Origin: Echeneis naucrates
Taxonomy: Eukaryota > Chordata > Actinopteri > Carangiformes > Echeneidae
DNA length: 64,000 nucleotides
Reading direction: 5' to 3'
Assembly: GCF_900963305.1 (NCBI RefSeq)
Contig: NC_042518.1
Coordinates: forward strand, 62,001-126,000
Made by a program: the position numbers and the translations under genes. Under the pieces are notes generated by a model. The model worked only from the letters and a program-made list of their open reading frames with translations. It was not told the DNA's origin and did not search any database. Positions 62,152 through 64,000 of the stretch are shown piece by piece; position 1 is the stretch's first letter; each line of letters opens with the position of its first letter.

Positions 62152-64000
62152 ATGTCTGCCAACCCGGACGACACGGACAGTGTGTTTGGTAAGTCAACAC
62201 ACAAGCAGACTGACAGGCACACACACACGTTAACACTGTTAAGCCAAATTATGTTCATCATGTTTAAAGGCACTGCTCAGGATTTTGGGCCCCATGAAAC
62301 GAATCTTTACAATTTATAATTTATATAAATTAAAATTTTATTAGGGGCCTCTCTGGGCCCCTAGAATCCCCCCCACCTTTTTGGTTCCCCAGCTCATGTC
62401 AGAGTCAGACAGGAAGTGAACAGTCACTCTGCCACTAATTTTGTTGTCTTAATTGACCAATCATTAAAGTATCATAACAGGTTAAAGTGTGTGTGTGTCT
62501 TTGGTCGGCATGTTAAATATTTGATGGGTTTGATGGTGAGAGGAGGAAGAGGAGCTCATTATGTAGCATCAGCAGAAATAAATAGAAGCATCATCACTCC
62601 TTCAGTTATTCATCCATTTCTTAATTCATGCTTTCATCTGTTGGTTGGTGGGTTCGTTCACGCAGTCATAGCTGAACACAGGGAAGACAGAATTTTTTAT
62701 TTCCTGTTTCAGACCTGAACGAGGCGATCCCAGAGACTGAGCTGCTCGACAACAGCATTCAGAAAGGCCGAGCCCAGCTGTCTGTCAAATCCCGGAGGCA
62801 CCGCCCCTCCAGGTCCCGTTACCGTGACAGTGTGAGCTCGACGGAAGGAGACGACATCCTAGACAGGAAGGTCATTAATGATCACATGATAACGTCTGAC
62901 ATCATATGGCCAGAGGAAATATTAACATGCCAACCTGAAGTTTATGTGTGTATTAATATGTGTGTGTTATCAGGACAGCCCACTGCACTCCGCCCGCTCA
63001 CCTCTTCACCTGGCCATGCGAGGCTCCTCCCCCTCTCCAGATTCACTGTTGTCGGCTCGAAGCCCTGCCTTCTCCTTTGACACATCGCTGGTGAGACCAA
63101 TCAGTGGGAAATGAAATGAGAGGACATCATGAAACCACGAGAGAAAAGCAGCCTCACTTTGATTTTCAGGTGCGTCGCTCTCCAGAGGATGGAGGAGCCT
63201 CATTGGCTGCTCCCCCAAGGGGGCGGTACCACCAGCTGACCAATGCGACGTCTCAGGAAGCCCTGGTGACGCCCAGCAGCTCGCCATCCAAATCCTGTCC
63301 CTCCTCCGATGGTTCACCTGTCTACATGAGGAGGAACAGGAGACCAGACAGTGAAGGTACACACACCTGACTACACAACTGAAGTACACTATTCAACACA
63401 TTTCTACATCTGGTGTGTGTGTGTGTGTGTGTGCGCGTGCGTGTCATAGTGTTAGTATCTGATACCTGTCAGGACACCAGTCCAGCTGATCCCAGCAGTC
63501 CAACAGTCGTCTTTGACAAGAAAACAAAGAGACGCTTCCTGGACCTGGGGTGAGACAGACACACACACATGATGAGTTTGGATTCAAAAAGTCTGGAAAA
63601 TGTCCCTCCTCCTCCCTGATTTATCAGTTCAGTAAATGCTTAGATACACCGTCTCCCTCGGTCTACTGGTTTAAAAAAGACAGGATGGCCAACAGACAAA
63701 TTACAAAACAGATGAGTAGACCCTCAGCAGGTGATTGGCTGGGTAATGTCGTAACCACAACAAACTTGGTGGTTTTGCTGATGCCATTGATGATGCGTAT
63801 GTGCCAGGGTGACTCTGCGGCGTTCCTACATCCGGGTGAGAAAGGAGAAATCCAACAGGCTGTCCGTCGGCAGCAGGTGAGTCTCCACACCTCTTTGGCA
63901 AAGTTCCACATTTCAGGTCCCTGTTCTGACTTTGTCCCCCATCATCAGAGAACCATCTGAGAGTCCTTCTCGCTCCTCTGGATCCTTTGTCCCCTTCTCC
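62152..64000 (+). CDS. samd14: Sterile alpha motif domain-containing protein 14, 5' part
   Basis: SAMD14 is a cytoplasmic scaffold related to neurabins through its capping-protein-binding region and C-terminal SAM domain. The window holds coding exons 62152-62188, 62713-62870, 62974-63090, 63170-63356, 63450-63549, 63808-63876 and 63949 to the window edge: 240 residues, with the SAM domain still to come. MSANPDDTDSVFDLNEA parallels the human start (EVFDLDLAVPET). Further matches are RAQLSVKSRRHRPSRSRYRD, SPLHSARSPLHL, FDKKTKRRFLDLGVTLRRSY and RKEKSNRLSVGSRE. ATG 62152 is chosen because it starts the conserved block and an in-frame TGA lies two codons upstream. In human the gene lies on 17q21 like most of the window. 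Confidence 0.9.
63412..63442. repeat. (GT)n microsatellite
   Basis: GT run in a samd14 intron, ending just before the acceptor of exon 63450-63549. Confidence 0.85.

Overview
The window is nuclear DNA of a ray-finned fish, most likely a spiny-rayed (percomorph) teleost. Genes are split into many short exons with GT-AG introns, the intergenic DNA holds fish-type microsatellites, LINE remnants and MITEs, and the proteins are vertebrate families, including two five-exon, fish-style type I interferon genes. Exon boundaries below were assigned by reading splice sites and checking that every phase closes. Gene names rest on remembered family sequences, not on a search.

Layout from left to right. 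syngr1 (+, 795-3342) has two alternative last exons. A four-cysteine (group II) type I interferon (-, 4633-5641) lies tail to tail with it. A gene-poor 6.4 kb stretch follows, with two orphan exon-like ORFs and a long CT tract. An ABO/GBGT1-like GT6 glycosyltransferase (+, 12077-17489) has LINE debris in its first intron. Integrin alpha-3 (+, 19914-28837) has mutually exclusive A and B cytoplasmic tails. rdm1 (-, 29730-31491) is followed by a two-cysteine, IFNd-type interferon (+, 33077-34222). Then come abi3 (-, 36094-41332), a very short ccdc103/dnaaf19 (-, 43028-43457), arhgap27 (-, 45498-56307, with an alternative first exon near 59268), and the 5' part of samd14 (+, 62152 to beyond the window end).

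itga3, abi3, ccdc103, arhgap27 and samd14 all have human counterparts on 17q21, so most of the window is one conserved block. The syngr1 end looks like material from another ancestral block (human SYNGR1 is on 22q13). The genes do not form one pathway. The biological theme is two antiviral interferon genes of different structural groups embedded among cytoskeletal and adhesion genes (integrin alpha-3, Abi3 of the WAVE complex, the RhoGAP Arhgap27, Samd14). Both interferons have AU-rich 3' ends, and the IFNd gene has a compact IRF/TATA promoter.

No bacterial features, CRISPR arrays, intact transposase genes, rRNA or convincing tRNA genes were seen. The most noteworthy points are the ccdc103 gene that stops after its N-terminal domain yet keeps a ciliary-type promoter, a decoy duplicate of an itga3 exon, an in-frame uORF ending one codon before the samd14 start, a minisatellite in frame with an arhgap27 exon, and several apparent alternative first or last exons.
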